A DNA stretch of 44,599 nt from Candidatus Borkfalkia excrementavium. Its GTDB lineage: Bacteria; Bacillota; Clostridia; Christensenellales; Borkfalkiaceae. The position numbers and the translations under genes were made by a program. The notes below the pieces were generated by a model, which worked only from the letters and a program-made list of their open reading frames with translations, had not been told where the DNA came from and searched no databases. The DNA lies in contig DXCO01000033.1 of assembly GCA_019115945.1 (NCBI GenBank), positions 1 through 44,599 on the forward strand, read 5' to 3'. Below, in pieces: positions 1 through 6,629 of the stretch (position 1 is its first letter; the number at the start of each line of letters is the position of its first letter).

Positions 1-84
1 AAGTCCATGTTCACGCATATCTAGTATAACAGATAATTTGAATTCGGGTGAGTACTTTGTGTTAAATTTCTTTCTTCTTGCCAT
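1..84 (-). CDS. IS3-family transposase OrfA, N-terminal fragment (runs off window)
   Basis: Reading the minus strand from the ATG at 84 gives 28 uninterrupted codons beginning MARRKKFNTKYSPEFKLSVI, a typical start of IS150/IS3-group OrfA proteins, which carry an N-terminal helix-turn-helix that binds the element ends. A GGAGG ribosome site lies just upstream, inside the terminal inverted repeat. In this family OrfA is followed by OrfB with a DDE catalytic domain, produced by programmed frameshifting. Neither the rest of OrfA nor OrfB is visible here, so activity is unknown. Confidence 0.8.
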   Translation of the reverse strand, partial: MARRKKFNTKYSPEFKLSVILDMREHGL

Positions 85-133
85 AAAAAATATGCACCTC
101 CAAAAGTGTCTAACTTTTGGGGTGCATATCACA
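1..133 (-). mobile_element. Partial IS3-family insertion sequence, left end
   Basis: The stretch holds the start of an IS3-family OrfA on the minus strand (from 84 down) preceded by a strong inverted repeat at 92-127. The arms 92-98 and 100-106 pair with 114-120 and 121-127, with T99 bulged. The sequence type (TGCACCCCAAAAGTTAGACA read on the minus strand) is like IS150-group terminal repeats. The outer end is probably near 133, where the minus strand begins with TG as IS3 elements do. The rest of the element lies beyond the window edge, so target duplication and intactness cannot be judged. Confidence 0.75.
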
Positions 134-187
134 TGCGCTCTCGGGCCTTTTTCTGCATATTTTTCAAAGTTTCCGCCTGCAAGGGAG

Positions 188-1141
188 TCATCTGACGGTC
201 ATGACGATGGATTGCGGGTAATCGCCGAAGTGTTTGCCGAACAGATTGATGCCTCCGCGGTGCACGGCGTCCGGTTTGACCCCGATCTTGAATTCGACGG
301 AGGGGCGGTCATACAGTCCGAGCATGTCGAAAGTGATCTTTTTGTCGCTCAGAAGGTTGTCGGTATAAACGCCCGTTCCGTTCACGCAGATCTTTTTCAA
401 AAATCCGAACTGCGTGCTCGTCAGCGGCCAGCGCTCGGGCGTATATTTGCCCCGCCTTCCTCCGAAATCTCCGGGAGAGGTGAAGGTCGCGATCTCGATC
501 CCGTTGATAAAAACGGTTATATCGCTCGGCCAAACGTTGTTGTAATAAGAGGTCTCCGAACAGACCTCGAAGGAAAACGAGATCTCCGAGCAGGGGTGAT
601 GCAGCAGGGGCGTGGTAGGAAACGAATAGGTGATAAAGCCGCTGTCGAACCACAGGCATTCGGCTTTCAGCCGTTCGGGGCTGAAAAAAAACTTGGGTTC
701 GTCGAAATATTCGATGCCGTCGTCTTCGCCCGTCATGCCGCAGGGCGGGGTAATATCGCACTGCGTGAACATGCCGATGGGCATTTCGACGGAGTATTCC
801 TTTTCCGTATCTTCGGTAGCATCCTCTTTGGATAGTTGCACGGTATAACTCACTGCGGCCTGCGAGCAGAATTTCATATGTCCCTTCGGTCCCGGCTGAT
901 AATTTACGAAGATCAACTGCGCCTCGGCAAGCGCGTCTATGTGCCGCGCTACGCTCGAAACGGGGATATCCAGTTCTCTGGAAATGTCCGAAAGATATTT
1001 CGGCTTTCCGATCAGGCAATCGAGTATTTTGATGCGTTCGGGGTTGGCGAGCGCCTTGCTCACCTTGTAAAGCATGTCGAAATCTTTGGGATTCCCCACC
1101 TGCAGTGTGAAATTTTTTTTCTGATTGATGATGTCGCTCAT
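188..1141 (-). CDS. ArsR-type winged-helix regulator with large C-terminal ligand-binding-like domain
   Basis: A 317-residue protein. Residues about 20-95 form an ArsR-type winged helix: the phrase LANPERIKILDCLIGKPKYL, then a recognition-helix region around SSVARHIDAL. This part should bind DNA. The remaining 200 residues are not typical of small ArsR repressors. They are rich in aromatic residues and predicted beta-strands (for example FEVCSETSYYNNVWPSDITV and TFTSPGDFGGRRGKYTPERW), resembling a beta-sandwich. My inference is a sugar or small-molecule sensor domain, as in clostridial ArsR proteins found near carbohydrate genes. The start overlaps the stop of the upstream membrane protein gene (ATGA), so the two are co-transcribed and translationally coupled. 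No metal-binding ArsR cysteine motif is seen. The ligand is unknown. Confidence 0.75.
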   Translation of the reverse strand: MSDIINQKKNFTLQVGNPKDFDMLYKVSKALANPERIKILDCLIGKPKYLSDISRELDIPVSSVARHIDALAEAQLIFVNYQPGPKGHMKFCSQAAVSYTVQLSKEDATEDTEKEYSVEMPIGMFTQCDITPPCGMTGEDDGIEYFDEPKFFFSPERLKAECLWFDSGFITYSFPTTPLLHHPCSEISFSFEVCSETSYYNNVWPSDITVFINGIEIATFTSPGDFGGRRGKYTPERWPLTSTQFGFLKKICVNGTGVYTDNLLSDKKITFDMLGLYDRPSVEFKIGVKPDAVHRGGINLFGKHFGDYPQSIVMTVR

Positions 1142-2373
1142 TTTGCTGCTCCCGATAGTTTGTCGTCCGTTTCCGCCGCGTCCTCCGTATTTTCCGCACC
1201 CTTGGACGACGGATAATGGCGGGGTTTTCCGAAAAGATTATAGAACAGTACGCACAGGTTGAAAACGGCCATGCCGATGGAAACGAGCGCGGCGAGGGGA
1301 TCGTAGTGATAATCGGCCACGAACATCGCTCCGAACATCAGCATCAGAGAATAGATGCGTACGGCCGTCCTGGCGATCTTCAGTTTCCGCAGCCTTTGGT
1401 TGAGCGCGTCTTTGCGGAACAGATCGTATTCGTAAATATAGACGGCGGCCGTCAGAATAAAACCGATGCACAGGCACCCGATGACCGCATAGCCGATCCC
1501 GCCCGTTTTGTAGAAGGAAATTCCCGTGAAAACCAGATAGACGGCATAAAATATCAGATAGAGGATGCGGACGAACAAAAATTTTGTTTTCGCCTTCCTG
1601 AAAATCTTTTTATAGTCGGTCGTGTCTTTATCAATGTTTTCGATGACCGTGTAAAGGGTCTTGTTGCCCTTTGACAGCGCTTCCGATTTCGCGTGTTCCG
1701 GGTCTTTGAAACTGCGTATCCTGTACTTGTCCGCATTGCGCGAGCGCACCGTGATCCAGCCGACGATGCAGAAAGCGATCACGCCGTGCTGGTATCCCGC
1801 CGTATGGTATAAAAGTTCTTTCGATCCCACGGTTTCGTCCGTCGGCGGGGTAAGGGAAAGGAAGAAAGACGGACCGTTCAAAAGTACGACGGCAATGCTC
1901 GCAAACAAAAAAGTCAGTAAAGAGACGGCCCATGCAGAGATCTTCTTGTCCTTTTTGACCGCGCGGCGGTAAGACAGGGTATACACGAGAGAAAACGCGA
2001 CCGCCGCGATAAAAAATCCGCCCACCGCGGGAAGAAAAGTAACGATCGCGACGTTGCGGTGCGTTTCGACCGCCGTGCCCGTGTTTCCCGTCCGGATCAG
2101 GTTGTCCAAAAGGTACAGCACCGCATACACGCACAGTCCGGCCTGAAGAAAGGGCGGGATAAAGAGTTTGAATTTTTTCTGTACGATCACGGGCAGGGTG
2201 ATGATCGCAATGGAAAACAGGATAAAGACGGCGTAGTTGATCAGTGCATATACGGAAATATTTTTCGTGATCAGGTAACTCAGAATAAACGCGGCCAACA
2301 GCAGCACGAGCAGGCCCGTGCAGATCAGATAGATGATTCCCGTTGTCTTTTTGCCGAAAATTTTTTCTAACAT
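1138..2373 (-). CDS. Polytopic membrane protein of unknown function, coupled to ArsR-type regulator
   Basis: A 411-residue protein that I do not recognise. Hydropathy read by eye gives about ten membrane segments, at roughly 12-35, 42-64, 70-90, 105-130, 145-175, 190-207, 270-292, 297-318, 345-365 and 372-392. A charged cytoplasmic loop of about 55 residues (208-265) lies before segment seven. There is no signal peptide and no transporter or enzyme motif I can name. The ATG at 2373 is supported by GGCGGG upstream and a good promoter at 2409-2437. The gene ends inside the start of the ArsR-type regulator, so the regulator is made from the same mRNA. The membrane protein could be a transporter or a sensor partner of the regulator; nothing in the sequence decides between them. 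Confidence 0.65.
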   Translation of the reverse strand: MLEKIFGKKTTGIIYLICTGLLVLLLAAFILSYLITKNISVYALINYAVFILFSIAIITLPVIVQKKFKLFIPPFLQAGLCVYAVLYLLDNLIRTGNTGTAVETHRNVAIVTFLPAVGGFFIAAVAFSLVYTLSYRRAVKKDKKISAWAVSLLTFLFASIAVVLLNGPSFFLSLTPPTDETVGSKELLYHTAGYQHGVIAFCIVGWITVRSRNADKYRIRSFKDPEHAKSEALSKGNKTLYTVIENIDKDTTDYKKIFRKAKTKFLFVRILYLIFYAVYLVFTGISFYKTGGIGYAVIGCLCIGFILTAAVYIYEYDLFRKDALNQRLRKLKIARTAVRIYSLMLMFGAMFVADYHYDPLAALVSIGMAVFNLCVLFYNLFGKPRHYPSSKGAENTEDAAETDDKLSGAAK

Positions 2374-2408
2374 ACCCGCCGTTGTTCTTTACGATTTCTA
2401 TATTTATC

Positions 2409-2437
2409 ATTATATCAGAATGCGCGAAATTTTTCAA
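2409..2437 (-). promoter_or_regulatory. Sigma-A-type promoter for membrane protein/ArsR pair
   Basis: On the minus strand TTGAAA (2437-2432) and TATAAT (2414-2409) are separated by exactly 17 bp. Transcription would start near 2402, giving a short leader before the ATG at 2373. Confidence 0.75.
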
Positions 2438-2586
2438 GGGTGTTCGTCCGAAAGAGCAAAAATAAATCTTTCGCATACGGCAAAAGGGGCGGCGCACGCG
2501 TTTTTTTGGAAAAGGCGCGTTTTTGCAGACACGGCCGGCGTCGGGCGAAAGCACCGTTGTCGAATTTGACGTGAGGGTATTGTAAA

Positions 2587-2817
2587 ATGAGGACGATCGT
2601 CAATGTTTCCCGCATCACGGACGGATCGGGAAATGAGTTTTTCAGCAATCCTGTAACGACGGTCATCAACGAAAAACCGCATTTTATTCCTTATTGTTAT
2701 GTCAAAAGATGTTGCCGCTGTTGTCCTTGTTGTTGTTCCGGCAACTGCTGTAGCGGCTCATGCCTCTGCGCGCAGTGCTGTTGCTATGAATGTATCTGCA
2801 TGATCTGCATCAACTGA
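2587..2817 (+). CDS. Small cysteine-rich protein (76 aa, 18 Cys)
   Basis: A 76-residue protein of unknown function. Residues 1-39 contain no cysteine and look like an ordinary leader domain (MRTIVNVSRITDGSGNEFF...). Residues 40-76 contain 18 cysteines in runs such as RCCRCCPCCC and QCCCYECICMIC, so nearly every second residue is cysteine. This pattern fits a metal-binding or heavily cross-linked structural protein, for instance a spore-coat or metallothionein-like peptide, but no family is recognised. A weak GAGGG site sits about 10 nt before the ATG. The following hairpin (2828-2847) and a second hairpin at 2882-2918 end the transcription unit. The open frame would be hard to explain by chance because of its cysteine density. 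Confidence 0.6.
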   Translation: MRTIVNVSRITDGSGNEFFSNPVTTVINEKPHFIPYCYVKRCCRCCPCCCSGNCCSGSCLCAQCCCYECICMICIN

Positions 2818-2827
2818 AACGGGCCAG

Positions 2828-2847
2828 GGGAGGAAATTATTCCTCCC
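2828..2847 (+). terminator. Hairpin after the cysteine-rich gene
   Basis: A perfect 8-bp stem (GGGAGGAA / TTCCTCCC) with a 4-nt loop, 10 bp after the stop codon. The downstream T-run is poor, so this may be a stability hairpin. A second imperfect hairpin with a TTTTTT tail follows at 2882-2918. Confidence 0.5.
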
Positions 2848-2881
2848 TCGGTTCTTAACGTCAGGCAGCCCCTTAATATAT

Positions 2882-2918
2882 AAAAGCAAGCACAGTTTTT
2901 TCTGTCGCTCGCTTTTTT
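2882..2918 (+). terminator. Imperfect intrinsic terminator
   Basis: AAAAGCAAGCACAG pairs imperfectly with CTGTCGCTCGCTTTT and is followed by a T-run. It likely ends the transcript of the cysteine-rich gene. Confidence 0.5.
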
Positions 2919-2983
2919 GATCGATGAAGACGGGGAGGAGATTTTTTATCCTTCGTCTTTATCTTCCAAACTCTTTTTGCACA

Positions 2984-3012
2984 TGCCCGTTTTTCCGCAG
3001 AACGGGCATTTT
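2984..3012 (+). terminator. Hairpin with short T-run before tRNA-Ser
   Basis: TGCCCGTT (2984-2991) pairs perfectly with AACGGGCA (3001-3008), followed by TTTT. This could be a backup terminator isolating the tRNA promoter. Confidence 0.45.
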
Positions 3013-3055
3013 AAGCGCCTCGCGGTAAAAATTTTTTCTATATAACTGAAATCGC

Positions 3056-3084
3056 TTGCCTTTTTTTGCAATTTATTGTATTAT
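3056..3084 (+). promoter_or_regulatory. Promoter for tRNA-Ser(GGA)
   Basis: TTGCCT (3056-3061), a 17-bp spacer and TATTAT (3079-3084) lie just ahead of the tRNA gene; transcription would start a few bases before 3100. Confidence 0.6.
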
Positions 3085-3099
3085 TGTATAGGTTTTTTT

Positions 3100-3190
3100 G
3101 CAGAGATGTCTGAGCGGCCTAAGGAGCACGACTGGAAATCGTGTGTACCTCGCAAGGGTACCGAGGGTTCAAATCCCTCTCTCTGCGCCA
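3100..3190 (+). tRNA. tRNA-Ser, anticodon GGA
   Basis: A 91-nt class II tRNA with encoded CCA. The acceptor GCAGAGA pairs with TCTCTGC (3180-3186), G is the discriminator and CCA is at 3188-3190. The anticodon arm reads CGACTGGAAATCG, giving GGA. A long variable arm and the T-arm GAGGGTTCAAATCCCTC are present. The long variable arm and the anticodon together identify serine. Confidence 0.95.
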
Positions 3191-3200
3191 AACCGAGGAT

Positions 3201-3225
3201 AAGGGCGCATCTTGCGCCCTTTCTT
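3201..3225 (+). terminator. Terminator of tRNA-Ser(GGA)
   Basis: AAGGGCGCA and TGCGCCCTT form a 9-bp stem around a TCT loop, followed by a short T-rich tail, 10 nt after the tRNA. Confidence 0.75.
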
Positions 3226-3346
3226 CACGTCTTGGGCTTCGGTCATTTACGTTTTAGTAAACTCCCTCGCCCTCGCGTTTGAAAGAACGCAATCTGCAAC
3301 CCTTCTGCTCGGTTTGCGGCAGTATTTTTATTCACTAAACCCACAG

Positions 3347-3389
3347 AAAAAAGCGCTTGAACAGTGAAATGTTCAAGCGCTTTTTTTGT
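3347..3389 (-). terminator. Bidirectional terminator downstream of the sugar-binding lipoprotein
   Basis: AAAAAGCGCTTGAACA and TGTTCAAGCGCTTTTT form a long perfect stem with a GTGAAA loop, flanked by A-runs and T-runs. It lies immediately after the minus-strand lipoprotein gene. Confidence 0.85.
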
Positions 3390-3399
3390 TTGTCATGGA

Positions 3400-4830
3400 T
3401 CAGAGTCCTACGCTTTCCTCCCATCTTGTCCAGTTCTGGGCGGTCGTGGACTGAATGCTGTCAAATGCTTCGTCCACCGTCTGTGTTTCCTGATAGATCG
3501 CGTTGTAAGGGCGAAGAGAGCCGATAGCCCAAATATCAATCACGTTGCTCAGGTACATCAGGTTGTCGGAAAAATTGGTAAACGTATCCGAATAAGTGGA
3601 GCGGAAGTTGAGCAGGCTTTGCATAAACGTGTCATCCGTCTGGATTTCCGTCGAAGACTTATAGGCAAGGATGCCGTGTGCCTTGTTCAGGAAAGTGGAG
3701 ATCCCGTCGTCGCTGATGATATATTTGATGAAATCTTTCGCGGCTTCTTTCATGTTGGAAGAGGCGGGGATCGCGATAAACTGATCTTCTCCGACGGTAT
3801 ACGTTACGTTCGTGTACTGAGCATCGGGCACGGTAGGGGTATTCATGATCCCGAGTTCAAAATTGTCCGTTCCGACGCCGCTCGACTGGTAACCGAGGAT
3901 TTCGTTGTACAGCCAGTCTCCGTTGAACATCATGGCCGCATAGCCGTTCACGAAGTTCTGCTGCGCAACGTGGTTGGATTTACCGATGCAGTCTGCCACG
4001 CAATATTCGTCCGTGATAAGTTGAGACCAGTATTCGGTCGCCTGTTTCAGTTTGGAATACGTGTTGTCAAGATCGCTGCCGTCGCTGCTCTTTGTTGCGA
4101 AAGAGGAGGAGTCGGAATACTGAAGGAATTCATCGATCGCATCCGTGCCGGCAAGTTGCGCCCACCAGGTAAAGACCGTGTAATCGAAATAGTCCTGGTT
4201 TTGTCCGGTGAACACGAAAGGTTTTACGGTTGCGGTCCGGTCGCCTTCCACGGGGATCCTTGCGTTGACGATCGTTTCGCAAAGGTCAAGCAATTCCTGA
4301 AAAGTGGTAGGGATTTTCCATGACGGATTCGCTTCGAACATTGCGGCATTATAATAGATGCCGCCCACGCCCGAAGTCCAGGGGAGGCGGTAACAGTGGC
4401 GCGTCCCGTTCTGGTCGGTATAATAAATGCTGTCGGCGTATTCGTCGTTTACCTTTTCAGAAACTTTTACTCCGTCCACTTCCTCTTCCAAAAGGTCGGA
4501 AAGATCGAGGAATTTTCCCTGTGCGGCGTACGTTTTCCAGGCCGTGTCCGTGCAGATATAAAGGTCGTCCGGATTGTTTCTGGAAGCCATATGGGAAGAA
4601 ATGATGCTTTTTGCGTCGTATTCCGGGGTCAGTTTGACTTCGACGCCCGTGTCGGCGGAATACTTTTCGGCGATGTCGCTGATCCATTCGTCGCCGTATC
4701 CGGCGCTGAGCACCACGATCTGAAGTCTGTCGTCGTCCTGATTGTTTCCGCAGGCGGCAAGGCCGAGCGCGAGGGCGGCAGTGCAGGCCGCGGCAGTGCA
4801 AAGGGTTGCGATACGTTTGAATTTTTTCAT
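3400..4830 (-). CDS. ABC transporter sugar-binding lipoprotein (CUT1-type, extracellular solute-binding family 1)
   Basis: A 476-residue lipoprotein. It has a basic start, a hydrophobic core and the lipobox LAAC with Cys27 as lipidation site. The mature part is a family 1 periplasmic-type binding protein: an early DEWISDIAEKY segment, GFMIFNGDW-type context (AAMMFNGDWLYNEILG), and a late FIAIPASSNMKEAAKDFIKY segment followed by a hinge-side helix. The role is to capture oligosaccharides outside the membrane for the permease pair at 6630-8565. It is divergently transcribed from those genes, sharing the 330-bp control region 4831-5160. AAGGGAG supports the ATG at 4830. No gene for the ATP-hydrolysing subunit is in the window, so a shared MsmX/MsmK-type ATPase is probable. 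Beta-glucan oligosaccharides as substrate are inferred from neighbours. Confidence 0.9.
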   Translation of the reverse strand: MKKFKRIATLCTAAACTAALALGLAACGNNQDDDRLQIVVLSAGYGDEWISDIAEKYSADTGVEVKLTPEYDAKSIISSHMASRNNPDDLYICTDTAWKTYAAQGKFLDLSDLLEEEVDGVKVSEKVNDEYADSIYYTDQNGTRHCYRLPWTSGVGGIYYNAAMFEANPSWKIPTTFQELLDLCETIVNARIPVEGDRTATVKPFVFTGQNQDYFDYTVFTWWAQLAGTDAIDEFLQYSDSSSFATKSSDGSDLDNTYSKLKQATEYWSQLITDEYCVADCIGKSNHVAQQNFVNGYAAMMFNGDWLYNEILGYQSSGVGTDNFELGIMNTPTVPDAQYTNVTYTVGEDQFIAIPASSNMKEAAKDFIKYIISDDGISTFLNKAHGILAYKSSTEIQTDDTFMQSLLNFRSTYSDTFTNFSDNLMYLSNVIDIWAIGSLRPYNAIYQETQTVDEAFDSIQSTTAQNWTRWEESVGL

Positions 4831-4864
4831 TTGGCAATCTCCCTTTTATTTTTATTATGGATAC

Positions 4865-4893
4865 ATTCTAACACTTTTATAGGGAGGTGTCAA
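4865..4893 (-). promoter_or_regulatory. Promoter of the sugar-binding lipoprotein gene
   Basis: On the minus strand TTGACA (4893-4888), a 17-bp spacer and TAGAAT (4870-4865). Very close to sigma-A consensus. Confidence 0.8.
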
Positions 4894-4906
4894 GATATTT
4901 TTTAAC

Positions 4907-4920
4907 TTTATTAAAATAAA
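4907..4920. promoter_or_regulatory. Candidate operator palindrome upstream of lipoprotein promoter
   Basis: TTTATT-AA-AATAAA is a perfect palindrome, 14 bp upstream of the minus-strand -35 box. It lies in AT-rich DNA, where palindromes arise easily, so binding by the ROK or another regulator is only a suggestion. The remainder of 4921-5079 is AT-rich and shows no gene. Confidence 0.3.
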
Positions 4921-5079
4921 TTTCGTGAAAGAATTGCAAAACGCATAAAAACCGTGTGAAACGGCGGGATATTTTCTAATTTTTTCAAAAATAAGGAAAA
5001 ATTCACAAATTTTTTATAAAATTAAGAATTATTTTTTCAAATAGTGAAAAGTATAAAATAATACAAAAATCAAAAAATA

Positions 5080-5094
5080 TTTAATAAAATTAAA
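5080..5094. promoter_or_regulatory. Candidate operator palindrome upstream of GH16 operon promoter
   Basis: TTTAAT-AAA-ATTAAA is a perfect inverted repeat, 9 bp upstream of the -35 box of the GH16 operon promoter. It resembles the palindrome at 4907-4920 in sequence and in placement relative to its promoter. Confidence 0.3.
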
Positions 5095-5102
5095 AAAATG
5101 TA

Positions 5103-5131
5103 TTGATTTTTGCGGAATGCTGTGATACAAT
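5103..5131 (+). promoter_or_regulatory. Promoter of the beta-glucan operon
   Basis: TTGATT (5103-5108), 17-bp spacer, TACAAT (5126-5131) with a TG one base before the -10. Its position rules out any start codon upstream of about 5138 for the following gene. Confidence 0.8.
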
Positions 5132-5160
5132 ATATAAAAACACAAGGGAGGAGACTTCAG

Positions 5161-6627
5161 TTGAAATTTCCGTCATCTAAAAAGCATGTTCTAAGATCCG
5201 CTCTATGTATCGTGGTGTCGGCCGCGATTCCTCTTCTGCTCGTCGGGTGCAAAGGAGAGGATACAGCCGCAGCCATGCCCGCGGTAGGGGAATCCGTCGT
5301 TTTGGAATCTGGTGCGCAGTTGGACTATAAAAATACCGTGTTCGATGATTTCGTCGGCGGTGTCGACAGCGATCTTTGGTATATCGGCAAACAGGCTTGG
5401 GGTTCAAGCAACGGCGGAAACGGCGGCGTAATTCCGGAAAATGTCGGCTATACGGACGAGGGCGTGCTCGTCTTTACCGGTAGAGGGAATTATTATACGG
5501 CGAACGAAGTTTCGGGCGTCGGCTCGGTGCGCGATGGTTCGCTTACGGGCGGCGCGATCATTTCCAAATTTCTCACAGGCCCCGGGCGGTATGAGATCAA
5601 AATGAAAGCGCTTCCCCGTTTGGGCGCGTGTACCGCCATGTGGGTGTACGCCTACGATTCTGAAGGGGAGGACGGACCGGAAAACCACGAGATCGATATC
5701 GAACTTCCGGGCGGAAAAAATTCCGGCAACCAGTCCTTCAACAACGTGCTCAACACCAATTATATCACTGAACAGTATTCATTGTCCCACGACGTGAACC
5801 TGACGGATACGTTCGGCTCCGATACCCTGTATTCTCTCGCCGACGGCGAGTGGCATACTTTCGGATTCGATTGGTATACCGACAGTTCCGATCCCGAAGC
5901 GGAAGAAGGCAAAGTCGTATATTATGTGGACGGCGTCGTGACGGCGATTTCCACCAATTTCATTCCTACGTCCCAGACCCGCCTTTGGGTGGGCGTTTGG
6001 TTCCCGAACAATCCCGGATTCGTAGGTTCTGCTGATTTCGAGCAGGATTATATGGAAGTCGATTGGGTACGCTACACGCCGTTTGTTGACCAGCCTTACG
6101 ATGAATTCACGCCCGCAACGAACTCCGTCGCTTCTCTGAGCGAATATCCTGCGGAACCGACCGTGTACGAAGCGGCGAACAAAATTTCTAACGGCGCGTT
6201 TGAAACGGCGCTCAATAAAAGTTCCAACGGCTGGACGCTCGGGCAGGTCGCATCTTCTACAAAGCCCGTTGAAGAGGAATGCGCGATCCTGACCGGGGTG
6301 GGGAAAGACGGTTCCGTCGGGGCGATGGTCAAGGACGGAGGCGTCCTCGGGCAGAGCATCGACACCGTCTACGATAATTTTACGTACGAACTGACTTTCG
6401 AAGCAAAAGGCGGAACCTCTGATTCGTCCGCCGCGCTGGATATCTTTTACAGGTCGAGCGTGGGAACTTTGAAAACGGAAACGGTTCAGATTTCCGGAGA
6501 AGAATGGAAAACGTATACCGTTCAACTGACGGCACCCGTAGGCTGTATGAGCATTCAGCTCGAATGGTATACCGACGGCGACGGCAACACGGTCTATATC
6601 GATAACGTGTCGATGAGGAGGGTATAA
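5161..6627 (+). CDS. GH16 endo-beta-glucanase lipoprotein with C-terminal carbohydrate-binding-like domain
   Basis: Starts at TTG 5161, chosen because AAGGGAGGAG sits 6-8 nt upstream and the promoter -10 box lies at 5126; the product is 488 residues. The signal peptide ends in the lipobox LLVGC with Cys30 as lipid anchor, so the enzyme is exposed on the outer face of the membrane. Residues about 58-320 are a GH16 beta-jelly-roll. The catalytic motif is EIDIE (Glu177, Asp179, Glu181), preceded by the GAIISKF and RYEIKMKA strands typical of laminarinases and lichenases. Residues about 345-488 look like a CBM4/9-type module (NGAFETALNKSSNGWTLG). Substrate is most likely beta-1,3- or beta-1,3-1,4-glucan; exact linkage cannot be read. 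First gene of an operon with ABC permeases. Confidence 0.9.
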   Translation: MKFPSSKKHVLRSALCIVVSAAIPLLLVGCKGEDTAAAMPAVGESVVLESGAQLDYKNTVFDDFVGGVDSDLWYIGKQAWGSSNGGNGGVIPENVGYTDEGVLVFTGRGNYYTANEVSGVGSVRDGSLTGGAIISKFLTGPGRYEIKMKALPRLGACTAMWVYAYDSEGEDGPENHEIDIELPGGKNSGNQSFNNVLNTNYITEQYSLSHDVNLTDTFGSDTLYSLADGEWHTFGFDWYTDSSDPEAEEGKVVYYVDGVVTAISTNFIPTSQTRLWVGVWFPNNPGFVGSADFEQDYMEVDWVRYTPFVDQPYDEFTPATNSVASLSEYPAEPTVYEAANKISNGAFETALNKSSNGWTLGQVASSTKPVEEECAILTGVGKDGSVGAMVKDGGVLGQSIDTVYDNFTYELTFEAKGGTSDSSAALDIFYRSSVGTLKTETVQISGEEWKTYTVQLTAPVGCMSIQLEWYTDGDGNTVYIDNVSMRRV

Positions 6628-6629
6628 AG

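Noticed and set aside
38-835. Long plus-strand open frame opposite the ArsR-type regulator
   Set aside because: It is a shadow of the minus-strand gene; no ribosome site or family features, and its first part is antisense to the IS OrfA.
3364-4323. Plus-strand 319-codon frame opposite the sugar-binding lipoprotein
   Set aside because: Antisense shadow of a clear lipoprotein gene, starting inside its terminator.
4940-4960. Possible catabolite-control (cre) site near CCGTGTGAAACGG
   Set aside because: Does not fit the cre consensus; only a short 4-bp inverted arm.
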